NCBI GenBank assembly: GCA_963585895.1
Contig: OY757911.1
Span: 60,031,530-60,095,529 of the forward strand
Length of the DNA stretch: 64,000 nt
Direction: 5' to 3'
DNA from: Sepioteuthis lessoniana
Taxonomy: Eukaryota; Mollusca; Cephalopoda; Myopsida; Loliginidae
Numbering within the stretch: the stretch's first letter is position 1; each line of letters opens with the position of its first letter. Made by a program: the position numbers and the translations under genes. Positions 1-10,742 of this stretch are shown here, piece after piece. The notes under the pieces were generated by a model, which saw only the letters and a program-made list of their open reading frames with translations, searched no databases and was not told the DNA's origin.

Positions 1-544
1 TTGTTTCGTTAATCTTATTTTCATATATACCGGTTTTATATTTTAAAAAAAATGTAACGGTCTCAAGGCAGAATAAGAAATTGTATTATAGAAATTGTTA
101 GACAAATAGGATTTAAAATAGAAATTAGAACTAATTTTGAAATAGATTTTTTTATGTAAAATTCAATCTGGAAAAATGAATTTATCAAGAGAAGGATTGA
201 TTATTCTTTATACACATCTTTTCTAAACACACACATCCATAATAAAAATGCCACAGTTCATCAGCATCAGATTATCTGATAATGTTTAATCACAAAACCA
301 TTTTAAACAAAGCAGTTAATGAATATGAAACAGCAGTAAAAATAGTGAATTCTTTACGACACCAACATTGAATAAAAAAATCAATAACAATTACAAAAAA
401 CAGGAACAATTATATTGTGACTGAATTTATCCATAGACAACATTGAATCCGGAAAGTTTAACAAGTTAGTTGATTACCTTTTGGTACAACGGAATAAAAT
501 AAATAGAATCAAACTCCAAGTTCTTCAACAACAGTAATAAAAAC

Positions 545-905
545 TCTGTAAGCGAAGGTATTTGTCTGGTGCACAACAAACACCAAAGTTTGGCATAAAA
601 CCTTTTTTAACGTGGTAACGGGACACAGGAAAAAGCCCTAACACGCCTTGTGGTTCCAAATTGCCTTGGACCTTGTGGTCATTCCTCTAACAAAGGGCGT
701 CTCAGGAGCCCGGCGAATAACTAAGCCCTGTCAAAGTAGGTGAGGGTCTGGGGGACGCCCCCACTGAGGCCCAATGAATGTCTGTCTTAGCACAGTATTG
801 AATACACTGTATGAGCTACGACCACTAACCTCATCTTTTATGTCTTTCGTTTGACGAGTCCAACTTTCTTGAAGGGGACATACAGTCCCTTACAACATAG
901 TTGTT
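545..905. other. Unassigned GC-richer segment
   Basis: This stretch is clearly richer in G and C than its flanks and has no long open frame. It contains a short hairpin at about 750-762 (five G, three bases, five C). The composition contrast suggests an inserted element such as a SINE or an LTR fossil, but I recognise no family. The preceding 540 bases are AT-rich and show nothing I can name. Confidence 0.3.
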
Positions 906-1152
906 TCAATCCATCGTACAGTAAAATATTGAAACTAACACTGGCAAGATATTTTTCCAAATGATAGATAAACATTTCCCACAATCAAATTATTTCCGTT
1001 AAATAATTAATAGGAATACTTTAAAAGTTAGTTACACTTGTACTAAAAACATATAACAAATCATACACAAATACAACAGAAAAGTTACCAGTTCGAAACA
1101 CACCAACAACCCTTGTCAGTAATTTTAGATAGGAGATCCTATGTTTGAAGGA

Positions 1153-1465
1153 TGATTGATTAATTGATTGATTGATTTTAACAGCATGTTAACCCGTGTA
1201 AGGTAATTTTATTCCCGTAGGTTAGGGAATAGCGTTCAATGTACGTTGATATTATCATTTTTTACACAGTTGATTCTTAAGAGCATTTTTGCACACGGTC
1301 CGATCAAATGCTATTAATTCTTAAACAGATCAATTTAATCCTTAGACGAGACCTTAACAGATGCTATCACACCGGGTCAGAGTGGATCTGGGAGTAATGT
1401 TAATGAGAGCTCCTAGATGTAGTTTAGTATCATACCAAGGAGATCTCCTTTTGGGGGGAGTCTAA
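1153..1465 (-). repeat. Family B repeat, old minus-strand copy
   Basis: Read on the minus strand, the core block about detecting lightness of the family is present: a stretch near 1370-1400 corresponds to the family's 'tccactctggcccggagtgg' region, and the tail near 1170-1200 corresponds to the shared 3' end that normally reads 'gttgatatgccat'. Both parts are strongly diverged and the hairpin head is missing. I assign it by alignment in the head-to-tail order seen in better copies at 13.8, 43.1 and 60.1 kb. Confidence 0.5.
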
Positions 1466-1679
1466 TTCCTATTCTGGGAATATAGATGGCGAAATGTTCT
1501 TTGAATGACAATTGTCAACCACCTTGTGTTATCTATCAAACTACCACCAAAGTTAAAGAAAATAAAGAAAAAGCTTACATTAGAAAGATTTAAGAAATAA
1601 AAGAGGTTTTTGAAAGCCGTTATCACGGATTGAAATACACTCACAACACGACCTTTTTAAACATTTATAGTTAATTAAG

Positions 1680-1937
1680 TAAGTTGGCCGACGATAGTCG
1701 AGAGCGACTTGAACGGTCCTTTTTCAATAGCTACTATAATGAGGTGTAGGGGAAGGCGCTACTTCTTTCCGAGGACTGCTCCACTTACCCTTTATCAGCG
1801 TCTCATAATGCTAAGTGTTAAGCAAGGCGACATCGAGTACCATTTTTTTGAGTCTTTGGTATGTCTCGACTTAGGATTGAACCTTGGTCTCCCTGACGAT
1901 TGGCGAACACTGTAGCCCCTATGACAATGAGGTAGTT
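1680..1937 (-). repeat. SINE D (tRNA-headed), minus strand
   Basis: The minus strand carries a tRNA-like head whose B box reads close to 'ggttcaatcc', followed by the family body with 'gactcaaaaa' and 'agtagctattgaaaa'. The same body recurs at 21.05, 32.55 and 33.3 kb in this window. It is a non-coding Pol III-type retroposon; the open frame on the plus strand here is a shadow of it. Confidence 0.75.
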
Positions 1938-2087
1938 ATATAGGACCTCAAAAACAAAGAAGTGCCCTAACAATGCAATGAGAAAAAAGATAAACTACAT
2001 CAGTGTATATATATATATATATATACTAATGAAGTCATTATAAAATCATACCACTTGAAAAACTATTAAAACCTACAAATGTTCGAT

Positions 2088-2089
<2 letters not shown>

Positions 2090-2137
<48 letters not shown>
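2090..2137. repeat. (TA)n microsatellite, left of mariner
   Basis: Uninterrupted TA dinucleotides run up to the left end of the mariner element. A second TA array starts at the element's right end (2955-3009), so the element appears to sit inside what was one microsatellite. Confidence 0.9.
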
Positions 2138-2142
<5 letters not shown>

Positions 2143-2953
2143 GAGGTGCATAAGTTTCCAGACTTTTTTCGTATGGGCACTTTTATTGATAGTACACACA
2201 CATGAAACTCTAGTACCCTTCGAAGTAATCTCCTCCGGCTGCAATGCACTTGTTACACCGTTCCAGCAACTTCTGGAAGGCCCCATGGAAGTCTCTTGTG
2301 TGAGCGTGTCAATGACCTTTGTCACAGCCTCTTTCATCTCCTCAATTGTCTCATAATGACAGCCTCTGAGCTTAAGGAATAAGCAAAAGTCACAGGGAGC
2401 AAGGTGTGGACTATAGGGAGGGTGACGAACTGTCTTGATGCCCATCTTGGTGAAATAGTCTGTGACAAGGATAGAGTTGTAGACTGGTGCATTGTACTGG
2501 TGAAAATGCCACTGACCCAATTTGAAGAGTGCTGGCGTCTTCCCAAGGAATCTCTTCCTTAACTCCCTTAAAACCTCAACATAGTAACCCTGACCCTTTG
2601 GTCAATCAACTTTGGTGTATTGACTTTCTTACTCCTACACCTCTCATCATCCCTCACAGACTCCCTGCCTTCCTTGAATCTATTATGCCACTCAAAAACC
2701 GATGCTCAATTCATAGAAGATGGTCGAAAAGCAGTCTGAAGCATTCCATACGTTTCTGTGATGAGATTTTTTCCAACTTTAAAAGAGAATTTTATTGCAT
2801 ATCGTTCTTCTAATGTGTCAGATTGCATTTTTGAAATTCACCAGCAGTGACAATCAGGCTTTAGTAGGGTGTATTCCACTTGCTGCTATAGCTGTTCATT
2901 CGAACCTGAAATCCTAAAAAAAATTTGATCTGGAAACTTATCGTGTGCCCTGC

Positions 2954-2954
<1 letters not shown>
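2138..2954 (-). mobile_element. Mariner transposon, internally deleted, minus strand
   Basis: About 817 bases, against roughly 1.3 kb for a full mariner. Both ends contain 'taagtttccaga' as terminal inverted repeats, and TA lies on each side. The minus strand at about 2815-2590 encodes the helix-turn-helix side of a mariner transposase (for example 'VFEWHNRFKEGRESVRDDER') with in-frame stops. It jumps to the C-terminal part at 2520-2140, which has 'HPPYSPHLAPCDF' followed by 'TIEEMKEAVTKVID'. The stretch between, which would hold the first catalytic Asp residues, is missing. The element cannot encode a working transposase and could only have moved in trans. The junction lies near 2540-2570. 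Confidence 0.85.

Positions 2955-3009
<55 letters not shown>
2955..3009. repeat. (TA)n microsatellite, right of mariner
   Basis: Pure TA dinucleotides start directly at the mariner's right end. Together with the left array they mark the integration site, since mariners duplicate a TA. Confidence 0.9.
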
Positions 3010-3014
<5 letters not shown>

Positions 3015-3204
3015 AGTTGCATCTATAATGATAAGTTGGTTATGATTCATAGAATGCTATGTTCCATGCAGCAAGACATTCAAAGGAGGAGAGAAATATT
3101 TTAACATAACAACTTTATTATTGTGTAATATCAAGACAGCAAGAAAGATATAAAAAAAGGCTGACGTGTGTCTTGAAAATATGCATGTGTAATTGAAATG
3201 GAAT

Positions 3205-3773
3205 ATGGTTTGGTTTGGTTTGTTTGGTTTTATGGCATATCAACCTTTGTGGGTTATTTAACGCCAAATCCATTTTTATGTAAATAATCTGTTCTATTGA
3301 AAACAGTTCAGTTTAGTATAAGTACACAGTTTAATTGTCAAAAACATTTCCATTTCAAACTATTCAAGCAGTTATATATAATAATTCAGTTAAGTGTAAA
3401 TACAGTTTTAATGTCGAAAAACAGTTCTATTTGAAATAATTCAGTTAAGCATAAGCACGCAGTTTAAATGTAAGTACGGTTTAATTCTCAAAAACGTTTC
3501 TATTTCAAGCAATTTAGTTTACTCAATTAATTTTAGCATAAGTATGCTGTCATTTCTATTTAACCCATAGATAGGGCCCTATCAGGTGCTACCACTCCGG
3601 GCCAGAGTTGACCTGGGAGCGATGGCAATGAAGGGGTACTCAACAAAGCTCCAGCACTGCTGGAACCTCACCATCAGATTGTTTAGTGTCATATCCAGGA
3701 CACTCGTTGGGGGGGGGTTTAACCCTCTGCAGTGGTGCAGTCAGTGTATTCTACAGCCCCAGCCGACTGGGCA
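3205..3773 (-). repeat. Family B repeat, near complete, minus strand
   Basis: On the minus strand this starts at 3773 with the head ('gcccagtcggctggggctgt'), passes through the 'ggtccactctgg'-type block and 'tctatgggttaaatag', then several tandem units of about 55-65 bases ('aactgtttttgacaatt' and 'cttatgctaaactgaa' types). It ends at 3205 with the SINE-like tail ('gcgttaaataacccacaaag', then 'gttgatatgccat', then an A and C rich end). The frames at 3586-3886 are shadows over it. Confidence 0.75.
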
Positions 3774-3938
3774 TGAAATGGAATATGATCCTTCTACTTG
3801 GTAACGTTACTTTGTATCTTGGCCATGATCATTTTTTAACAGGACTTTATATATATGATCAAATAGATGTTCAAACATGTTTTTGATCTTCATAATGAGC
3901 GTCGACTTGTAGTAGGATCAATCACCTGTTAATCAGCA

Positions 3939-4722
3939 GCCCAGTCGGCAGAGGGGTAAGACCCCCTACAAGTGCCCTTGATATAGCACTAAACAATCTG
4001 ATGAGTTTGCAGTAATGCTGGATCTTTGGGGAATGCGGATTATCCCTTCATTTCTATCGCTCCCAGGTCTACTCTGGCCCGAAGTGGAAGCACTTAATAG
4101 GGTCCTATCTATGGATCAAATAGAATAGCTTGACATTTAAATTGAGTGCAAAGAAATGACTTACACTAAATTGAATTGTTAGAAATAATACCGTTTAATT
4201 ATTTAACTTAGAGTAAACAAATGACTGATTTTGACTGAATTGTTATTGTTAAATAGCAATACTTGAAATCACTTCGCAGTGTATAAACAAATGATTAATA
4301 TTGAATATAACTATAAATGTTAGATAGCAATAATTGAAACCATTTAACTGCAATACTTGTGTGCAAACAAATTAGTTCTAACACATTTAAAAATGAAATT
4401 ACCAACAAGCTGATCTCCTACATATCACGTATATCTATTTAAATATGTGCAAAAAAGTGACTGATGTTAAATTTTTACTGCTACATAATAATATTTAAAA
4501 CCATTTAACTGTGTGCAAACAAATGTTTAAGAGTAAATAGAATTATCCGTATTAGATAGAAATACTTAAAAGCATTTAACTGTGTGTTTAAAAATGAGCT
4601 CAGACTGGTTTTAAAATGTTTTCAACAAAATGTTTACCAATCATATATACTTATGTATTAACAGGATTTGGCATTAAATAACCTAAAAATAGTTGATATA
4701 CCATAAAACCAAACTAAATCTG
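3939..4722 (+). repeat. Family B repeat, long-spacer subtype, plus strand
   Basis: Head with a short internal deletion at 3939-3965, conserved central block to about 4125, then a spacer of about 500 bases made of diverged units of about 68-70 bases containing 'catttaactgtgtgcaaaca'-like sequence. The shared tail 'ggatttggcattaaataacc' lies at about 4662. Compared with 13.8 kb, the spacer units carry 'acaaatgactgat' in place of the 'cttatgctaaac' of the other subtype, so at least two subfamilies exist. Confidence 0.7.
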
Positions 4723-4795
4723 TTAAACAACCTTTATGCATTAACATGCCTTATCGACGGGACTTAGAAAACTATGAATGCAGAAGAATAAGAAC

Positions 4796-5148
4796 CCACA
4801 AAAATGTGTTTCGTGGGTATGACACTAAATTGCATCTGATGATGAGGCATCAGTTCTGGAGATCTAGAGAACGTGGAGTAACCCTTCATTGCCATTACTC
4901 CCAGGTCCACTCTGATCCGACGTAGTTGCACCTGTTTTGGTCCCATCTAAGGATAAAATAGATCTATTTAAAAATTAGTCATATTCGATGGGACAGTGCG
5001 CTACGACACACGAAAAAAAAAAAAAAAAAAGAAAAGAAAAAAAAAAGAAAATTCTTATAAAACAACTGCGCAAAAATTTTAACGTTTTTATTCCCAAACT
5101 TCTAGGCATGAAATAACCCTAGAAGGGTTGACATACCGTTAAAATCAA
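4796..5148 (+). repeat. Family B related subtype with 'ctgatgatgaggca' block
   Basis: The central block is recognisable ('gacactaaattgcatctgat', then 'attgccattactcccaggtc'), as is a weak version of the shared 3' tail ('gttgacatacc') near 5135. The hairpin head is absent. Similar copies occur near 14.99, 50.05 and 60.73 kb. The poly-purine run at 5012-5050 lies inside it. Confidence 0.5.
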
Positions 5149-5956
5149 TTAGTCACTCTTTGTATATTTTGAAATAAACAAATATGAAGTGACTTGACAT
5201 CTAAGCGTGTAAATACTAAAAAAAGAATGTTTTAATTGACATTAGAAGGAAATATTCATGTAACTCTTTTATCACGATCTGTTCGTTAGAAAGCGCTTTA
5301 AGGAGAAAACTACTGGACACATTGTGATTAGTTACAATAGTACAATTAGAGAAGAAATTACACATGGGATGAAATGATTTATTTAATATTCAGGTAACAT
5401 ATATTTATACGCGGAGACAAAAAGGTTAGTGCCGTCGGCGCTTGGTAAATTTTCTTTTAAAACATTAAAGACATAGATTAGTCCAGGGATAAAGTAATTA
5501 TTTATCGTCTCCGCGATGTCTATGACTAAAGAGAGAATCAGAGACGGCTAATTTGGCACATTTCCCGTTGCAAGTTGGGCTAGAATATATATCTGAATGC
5601 ATAGTGACTTTACCTTGAGGTAGGTATCGGTGATTCGTTTGTCTTTGTTGCTATGAGCTTGTGTTCCGCCCGGAATGAAGGTCATTCTTTGAATGCTTTT
5701 ATAATGACAATAATGACTTCATCTATTTTCGCATCTCTCATTTTGTCTAGTGCACTTTGGTGCCGTGTAATCTTTTGAGAAAATAGCCATTTTATGTGAA
5801 TTTCTCTCTTTTCTTCCTCCTTCTCTCACTTTAGAAATAATCACGTCGAAAGTAAATTGTTTATATTCATCTACGTGCATATATGTGTATTTGTGTACGA
5901 ATATGTTTATGTTTTGACAATACAGCTAAAACAAGTGTAGAAAACTCGTAACGAGG

Positions 5957-5957
<1 letters not shown>
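5149..5957. other. No recognised feature
   Basis: This is AT-rich DNA of ordinary complexity. I find no repeat match within the window and no credible coding frame. Confidence 0.5.
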
Positions 5958-5998
<41 letters not shown>

Positions 5999-5999
5999 G
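5958..5999. repeat. (AAT)n array, 5' side of RLE-LINE copy a
   Basis: About 14 AAT/TAA trinucleotides stand directly before the first restriction-like-endonuclease LINE fragment. Dong-type LINEs of the R4 group are known to insert in TAA repeats, so this is a plausible target sequence. Confidence 0.85.
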
Positions 6000-6524
6000 A
6001 AAGAAATTTAAAATTGACCATACGAACAAATGGTATATGCACAACCCAGTATTAGTCATAGAAAATGACACGCATAAACTCCAATGGGACTTTGATATAC
6101 ACACGGATCACTAGATCTCGGCCAGAAGACCAGACCTAATAATAATAATCAACAACAACAGCAAAAAAAGAGAATTTGCAAAATTGTCGACTTTGCTGCC
6201 ACGGCTGGCCACAGAATAAAACTGAAAGAATGTAAAAAGAAGGATAAGTACCTCGACCTTGCAAGAGAATTGAAAAAACTATGGAACATGAAGGTGACAA
6301 TTATATCGATAGTGATTGGTGCCTTTGGTACAGTAACTAAATGATTATTAAAGGGACTGGAGGACTTGGAAGTTAGAGGACGAGTGGAGACCATCCAAAC
6401 TACTGCATTATTGAGAACGGCCAGAATACTGAGAAGAGTCCTGGAGACTTGAGGAGACTTGCTGTCACTCAAACTTCAGTGAAAGGCCATCAGCAAACAC
6501 TGATGTAAAAAAATCTAATGAGTA

Positions 6525-6566
<42 letters not shown>

Positions 6567-6567
6567 C
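6000..6567 (+). mobile_element. RLE-type LINE, 3' end copy a with (TAA)n tail
   Basis: Plus-strand translation gives the C-terminal domain of a LINE polyprotein: 'HTNKWYMHNPVLVIENDTHK', then 'RRPDL', then 'KIVDFA'. This is the PD-X(about 14)-D pattern of the restriction-like endonuclease used by R2, R4/Dong and NeSL-group LINEs. It continues with 'KKDKYLDLARELKKLWNMKV' and 'RVETIQTTALLRTARILRRV'. At least two in-frame stops and one frameshift near 6165 make it a dead copy. It is 5'-truncated exactly at the upstream (AAT)n array and ends in its own (TAA)n tail at 6526-6567. The clade name is inferred from motif order. Confidence 0.8.
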
Positions 6568-7467
6568 TCGGGACCATTCTTAAAGTGGACATGAGAAGAA
6601 CTTCAACAAATGGACTGGAGAAGGAGAAAACTCATGATGAGGCCTAAGGCACGAAATCCCAAAGATGACATAGACAAGCTATATGTGTCGAGAAAAGAAG
6701 GAGGAAGAGGATTCGCCAATGTTGAAGATAGCGTTGATACATCGACAAGACGTTTTGAAGACTAACTAAAAAAAAACAAAGAAGAGCTGATTAAAGCCAC
6801 CATAAACAACACTAACAACACAAGGATCAACAGAACAACAATAACAAAAAATGAGAAGAAAAACAATTGTATGGACATTTCAAGCAACGAATAAGCGTAA
6901 TCTCACATGAGAAGACTTGGAAATGGCTAAGAAAGGGAAACCTTTACAAAGAAACGAAATCTCTTCTAATAGCAGCACAAAACAACGCCATAAGGACAAA
7001 CTACGTTAAAGCAAAAATAGATAAGACGTAACAAAATAGCAAGTGGTGATAAAAACGAAACGATCAATCATATAATAAGCGAATGCTGTAAGTTAGTGCA
7101 AAAACAGTATAAAACTAGACCTGACAGGGTGGACAAGTTAATACTTGGGGTGATGGTGAAAATTTAACAATTCGAACTAGTGGTATAGATACAACACAGA
7201 ATCTGTCCTGGAGAATGAGATGCACAAATTTCTCTGGGATTTTGAGATACAAACAGATCACCTAATCTCGTCTAGACAACCAGATCTAGTGACAGTCAAC
7301 TAAAAAGAGAACATGCCAAATAGTTGACACAGAGCAAAATTAACAGAAATCGAAAAGAGAGACAAAATCCAGAACCTAGCTAGAGAACTAAAAAAAAAAC
7401 AAAAAAAAAAAAAACAATGGAACATGAAGGTGACAGTAATCAATTGTAATTGGAGCTCTTTGAATAA
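6568..7467 (+). mobile_element. RLE-type LINE, copy b (linker, zinc finger, endonuclease)
   Basis: This copy starts immediately after copy a's (TAA)n tail. Its first part translates to the post-RT linker ('DDIDKLYVSRKEGGRGFANV', then 'EDSVDTSTRRFED'). Next comes 'GNLYKETKSLLIAAQNNAIR' and a decayed CCHC-type finger ('NETINHIISEC' near 7045-7080), then remnants of the endonuclease ('KKRTCQIVD' and 'LARELKK'). Stops and frameshifts are frequent. Its 3' end is cut off by an LTR-like segment beginning at 7468. Confidence 0.7.
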
Positions 7468-7903
7468 TGTAGTATTTTGACCTTTGACGGGGTCATCATG
7501 TTCCAGTTGTGTCAACAGGAAAACAGTAATGCGTGTGTGTAAGCAGTTCACACGGGTTGACAGCCGGAAGCGGGACACATGGGTTGAAAACTAGAAAGGC
7601 ATGGCCGTTGGGAAATTACATATACACGGGTACTTACGGCAGATACGGTCAGTCTCTGAGTCGTACAGTCACAGTCAGTCGTGGAGACAGAGTCACGAGT
7701 ACTTGGAGAGGGGCAGTGCCACACCTCGGCCTAGAAGCAGAAGAATTGGTGATTGGGGTCCTGAGTATGGAAGCACAACGTGGATTAAGAAAAAGACCAT
7801 ATAGCAGTACTCCGAATTCTCTGTCTGTATTCGTCTCCCCAGTTCTCTCTTTTGCGCTTACAGGAATTTCGACTCTTTCGAGAGAAATAAAATAAAAGTT
7901 ATA
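7468..7903 (+). mobile_element. LTR-like fossil segment
   Basis: The segment begins 'tgtagtattttgacctttga', which resembles the start of the minus-strand solo LTR family at 16.1 and 26.6 kb ('tgtaatattttgacc'). It is more GC-rich than its flanks and has an AATAAA-type signal near 7885-7896. I see no clear 3' end or target duplication. The three overlapping open frames here are unlike known proteins and are probably fortuitous. Assignment to an LTR is an inference. Confidence 0.35.
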
Positions 7904-7904
7904 G

Positions 7905-7975
7905 TTTATTTGGTTTGGTTTCTTTTTATGGCATATCAACCGTTATGGGTTATCTAATGTCAAATCCGTTCTATA
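7905..7975 (-). repeat. SINE-type 3' tail fragment, minus strand
   Basis: On the minus strand this is the 3' tail common to SINE A and family B: 'ttgacattagataaccca', then 'cggttgatatgccat', then an A-rich end. Only the tail is present. Confidence 0.6.
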
Positions 7976-7994
7976 CATATATACTAAATATATA

Positions 7995-8213
7995 TGATTT
8001 GGTTGGGTTGAGAATTATAGCATATCAACCACTGTAGGTTATCTAATGCCAAATCCATTTAAAAACAAAGAAACAGTTCTATTTCAAACAATTTAGTTTA
8101 GTAAATGTACGCAGTTTAAATGTCAAAACAGTTATATTTCTAGCAATTCGGTTTAGTAGAAGTACACAGTTTAATTCTATTTAACCCATAGATAGGACCC
8201 TATCAGGTGGAAT
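7995..8213 (-). repeat. Family B repeat, head truncated, minus strand
   Basis: The tail and two tandem spacer units are present ('aaacagttctatttcaaaca' and 'cagtttaaatgtc' on the plus strand), followed by 'ctatttaacccatagatagg'. The copy stops abruptly at 8213, where an RLE-type LINE begins. Either the LINE inserted here or the repeat was already truncated. Confidence 0.65.
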
Positions 8214-9690
8214 CTATTACATTCAAGAAAATACCAAATTGGAAAACACAAGGCCATGATAGCATACATGGATTCTGGCTTAAAACATTCACGACTATCT
8301 ACAATAGATAAGCTTTGAAATTGAATAAATGCCTGCAATAAGCAAGCATGCTCGAATAAATAACGAAAGGGAAAACTACCTTGATCTACAAAGATTCCAA
8401 AAATGGGACTATCCACAGTAACTATAGATCAATAACGTGTCTACCTATGATGTGAAAAATCCTGACTGCACTGATAAAAGAAAAATCCATTACTCGTTTG
8501 AATGCCGCAGACTATTTTCGGAAAAATAGGAAGAATGCCGCAGGAAGACAAGCGGAATAAATGACCTACTATATGTAGATCAGCACATTCTCAAAGAAGT
8601 CAAAGCGAGTCGGAAAATTATAACTATAGTATGGATTGACTACCAAAAGGCCAATGATATGGCCCGGCAAACGTGGATTATAGTATGTCAGAAAATGCAC
8701 AGAATATTCGACAAAATTATAAACTTCATCGCGAATAAAATGGAACACTAGAGAGTGGAATTAACAGCGGGAGGTCAAACCTAAGCAGAGGTTAAAATCC
8801 AAAAAGGCATCTTCCAGGAAGACTCACTTTTCACAAGAAAATATTGACTAATTATGTACATGGATAATATAAAGGTATTTGCAAAAAAAGAAAAAGAACT
8901 GAAGACTCTTATACAAGCAATAAGAATATACAGCCAAGATATAGGAATGGATTTTGAGAAAGAAAAATGTGCTATGCTGATACTGAAAAGTGGGAAAAGA
9001 CAAACAGTGGAAAGAATAGAACTATCGAATCAGGAAAGCATCAGAACGCTTGAAGAAAAGGAAAATTACAAGCACTTGAGAATATAAGCAACAAGGTGAT
9101 CCACTGGAAATTGTGCCAGAGCTTGAATTTTGTCTATATTACCAAATGGTAAATGCATAGACCCAAGTCCGTCCTAGGAAAATGAAACGCATAAAACTCT
9201 CTGGGATTTTGAAATACAAACGGATCATCTAATTCCGGGCAGAAGACAAGACCTGGTTTTGATTAACAAAAAAAAAAAAAGAAAAGAAAAGAAGAAAAAC
9301 AAGACCCCCCCCCAAAAAAAAACAAAGTAAAGAAAGAAAACAAGAAGAAAAAAGAGAAACGGGGACTTGCCGTCTTGTGGATTTTGCTGTTCCGGCCTAA
9401 CCACTGCTAGACAATAAAAGAAAGAGAAAAGATAAACACATACTCGGACTTTGCTAGAGAGCCTAAAAAGCTATAGAATATGAGGTTGATGATGATACCA
9501 ATTGTAAATGATACGCTTGAATGGTCCCCAAAAAGCTTAAAAGAAAGAATAGAGGAAAATAAAAGGGAGAATCGAGACCATACAGATTACAGAATTGTTG
9601 AAATCGGCCAGAATAATGAGAAAAGTCCTGAAGACCTTAGGAGACTTACTGTAACTCAGACTCCCGTGAAAGACCACCAGTTGTGAAATA
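8214..9690 (+). mobile_element. RLE-type LINE, copy c (RT domain joined to endonuclease)
   Basis: The plus strand encodes decayed RT blocks: 'WKTQGHDSIHGFWLKTF' near 8248, 'NYRSITCLPMM' near 8410, and the best preserved run at 8854-9087, where the catalytic box reads YMDN and 'LIQAIRIYSQDIGMDFEKEK' follows. After 'KHLRI' at 9087 the sequence jumps to 'VIHWKLCQSL' and on to the endonuclease region, so the thumb, linker and zinc finger (several hundred bases) are deleted. The end matches the family's usual terminus near 9680. YMDN replaces the usual YMDD or YADD, consistent with loss of function. Confidence 0.75.
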
Positions 9691-10145
9691 CTCTCAAGGA
9701 AAACCAGAAACTGTTCTGAAGAATAAGACACACAAAATTCTCTGGGATTTTGAGATACAAACGGATCACCTAAATTCGTCCAGAAAACAAGACTCTTGAT
9801 AATTAAAAGAAAAGAAAAAAGGAGAAAGAGAACAAGTCAAATAGCGGACTTTGCCTTCTCAGTGGACCACTGATAGAAACTCAAAGAAAACGAAGCGAGA
9901 CATAAATACTTAGACCTTGCCAGAGAACTAAAAAAGTTATGGAATACGAAAGTCACGGTGATACCAATTATGATTGGTGTGAAAGAGATGAAAATCGGAG
10001 AACAAGTCGATACCATCCAAACTATAGCAATACTAAGATCGGCCAGAATACTGAGAAGAGTCCTAGCGACTTGAGGAGACTTGCTGCAACTCAGATTCCA
10101 TTAAAAGACTATTATCTAACACTGGTGTGAACCAATAGCAAAGAA
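9691..10145 (+). mobile_element. RLE-type LINE, copy e 3' end
   Basis: It begins with 'KNKTHKILWDFEIQTDHLN', the conserved run before the endonuclease, and ends with the same 3' terminus as copies a and c near 10135. It directly follows copy c in the same orientation, so two independent 3' ends stand head to tail. The PD motif is lost and several frames are broken. Confidence 0.65.
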
Positions 10146-10339
10146 TAATATGATAATTTTTCTTTTCTAGATTCATAGTTTGTTTGATAAAAATCATTCT
10201 AATAGATATGGAACTAAACTGAACGACATTTAGAGATTTGCAAACATTTTTCTGTTTGGGATGATCAAGCTTTGAAAAACAACCTAAAATACACCATTTT
10301 TCACCTCTGCGAATAATAATGAATATAGTTTTAGTTGAT
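10146..10339. other. No recognised feature
   Basis: AT-rich spacer between two LINE fragments. I see nothing identifiable. Confidence 0.4.
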
Positions 10340-10692
10340 AAAAAGTAAAGTACTTGTCAACTAGAAGACTTCACAGTTCCAGCAGATCACATGTTTAAAA
10401 TAAAGGAAAGGGTAAAACTAAACATCCGTATGTTGCTAGAGAGTTTAAAAAAAAGTTACAGTGTATGGAGGTGACAGGGATACCAATCAGTGAGAACAGT
10501 CACAAAGAGGATGGAATAGAGATTGACTTAGATAACTAGAAATTCAAAGAAGAATTAAGAGTATTCAGACGACAACCCTACTGTACTAGAATACTTAGAA
10601 AAGTCCTAAATAGCTAGGGAGACTTGCTGTCATTCAAAATTTAGGGAAGGCCAACGGTGACTACTGGTAGGAAAAGCTCACCCAGGGTAAAA
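10340..10692 (+). mobile_element. RLE-type LINE, copy f 3' remnant
   Basis: A more diverged 3' end: the endonuclease run reads 'LEDFTVPADHMFKIKE' at about 10356-10400, and the terminus 'aatacttagaaaagtcct' matches copy e. It ends at a (CA)n array. It is the last of five fragments in one orientation between 6.0 and 10.7 kb. Confidence 0.6.

Positions 10693-10736
<44 letters not shown>
10693..10736. repeat. (CA)n microsatellite
   Basis: Pure CA repeat with a short CGCG interruption at the end, between a LINE remnant and a SINE. Confidence 0.9.
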
Positions 10737-10742
10737 GCGTGC

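Noticed and set aside
3990-4010. Second hammerhead core 'ctgatgag' in family B
   Set aside because: No GAAA partner and no stem II; the string belongs to the family's 'aatctgatggtgaggttcc' block.
7533-7939. Three overlapping frames of 67-120 codons as host genes
   Set aside because: They overlap in different frames, lie in an LTR-like GC-richer segment and show no domain.
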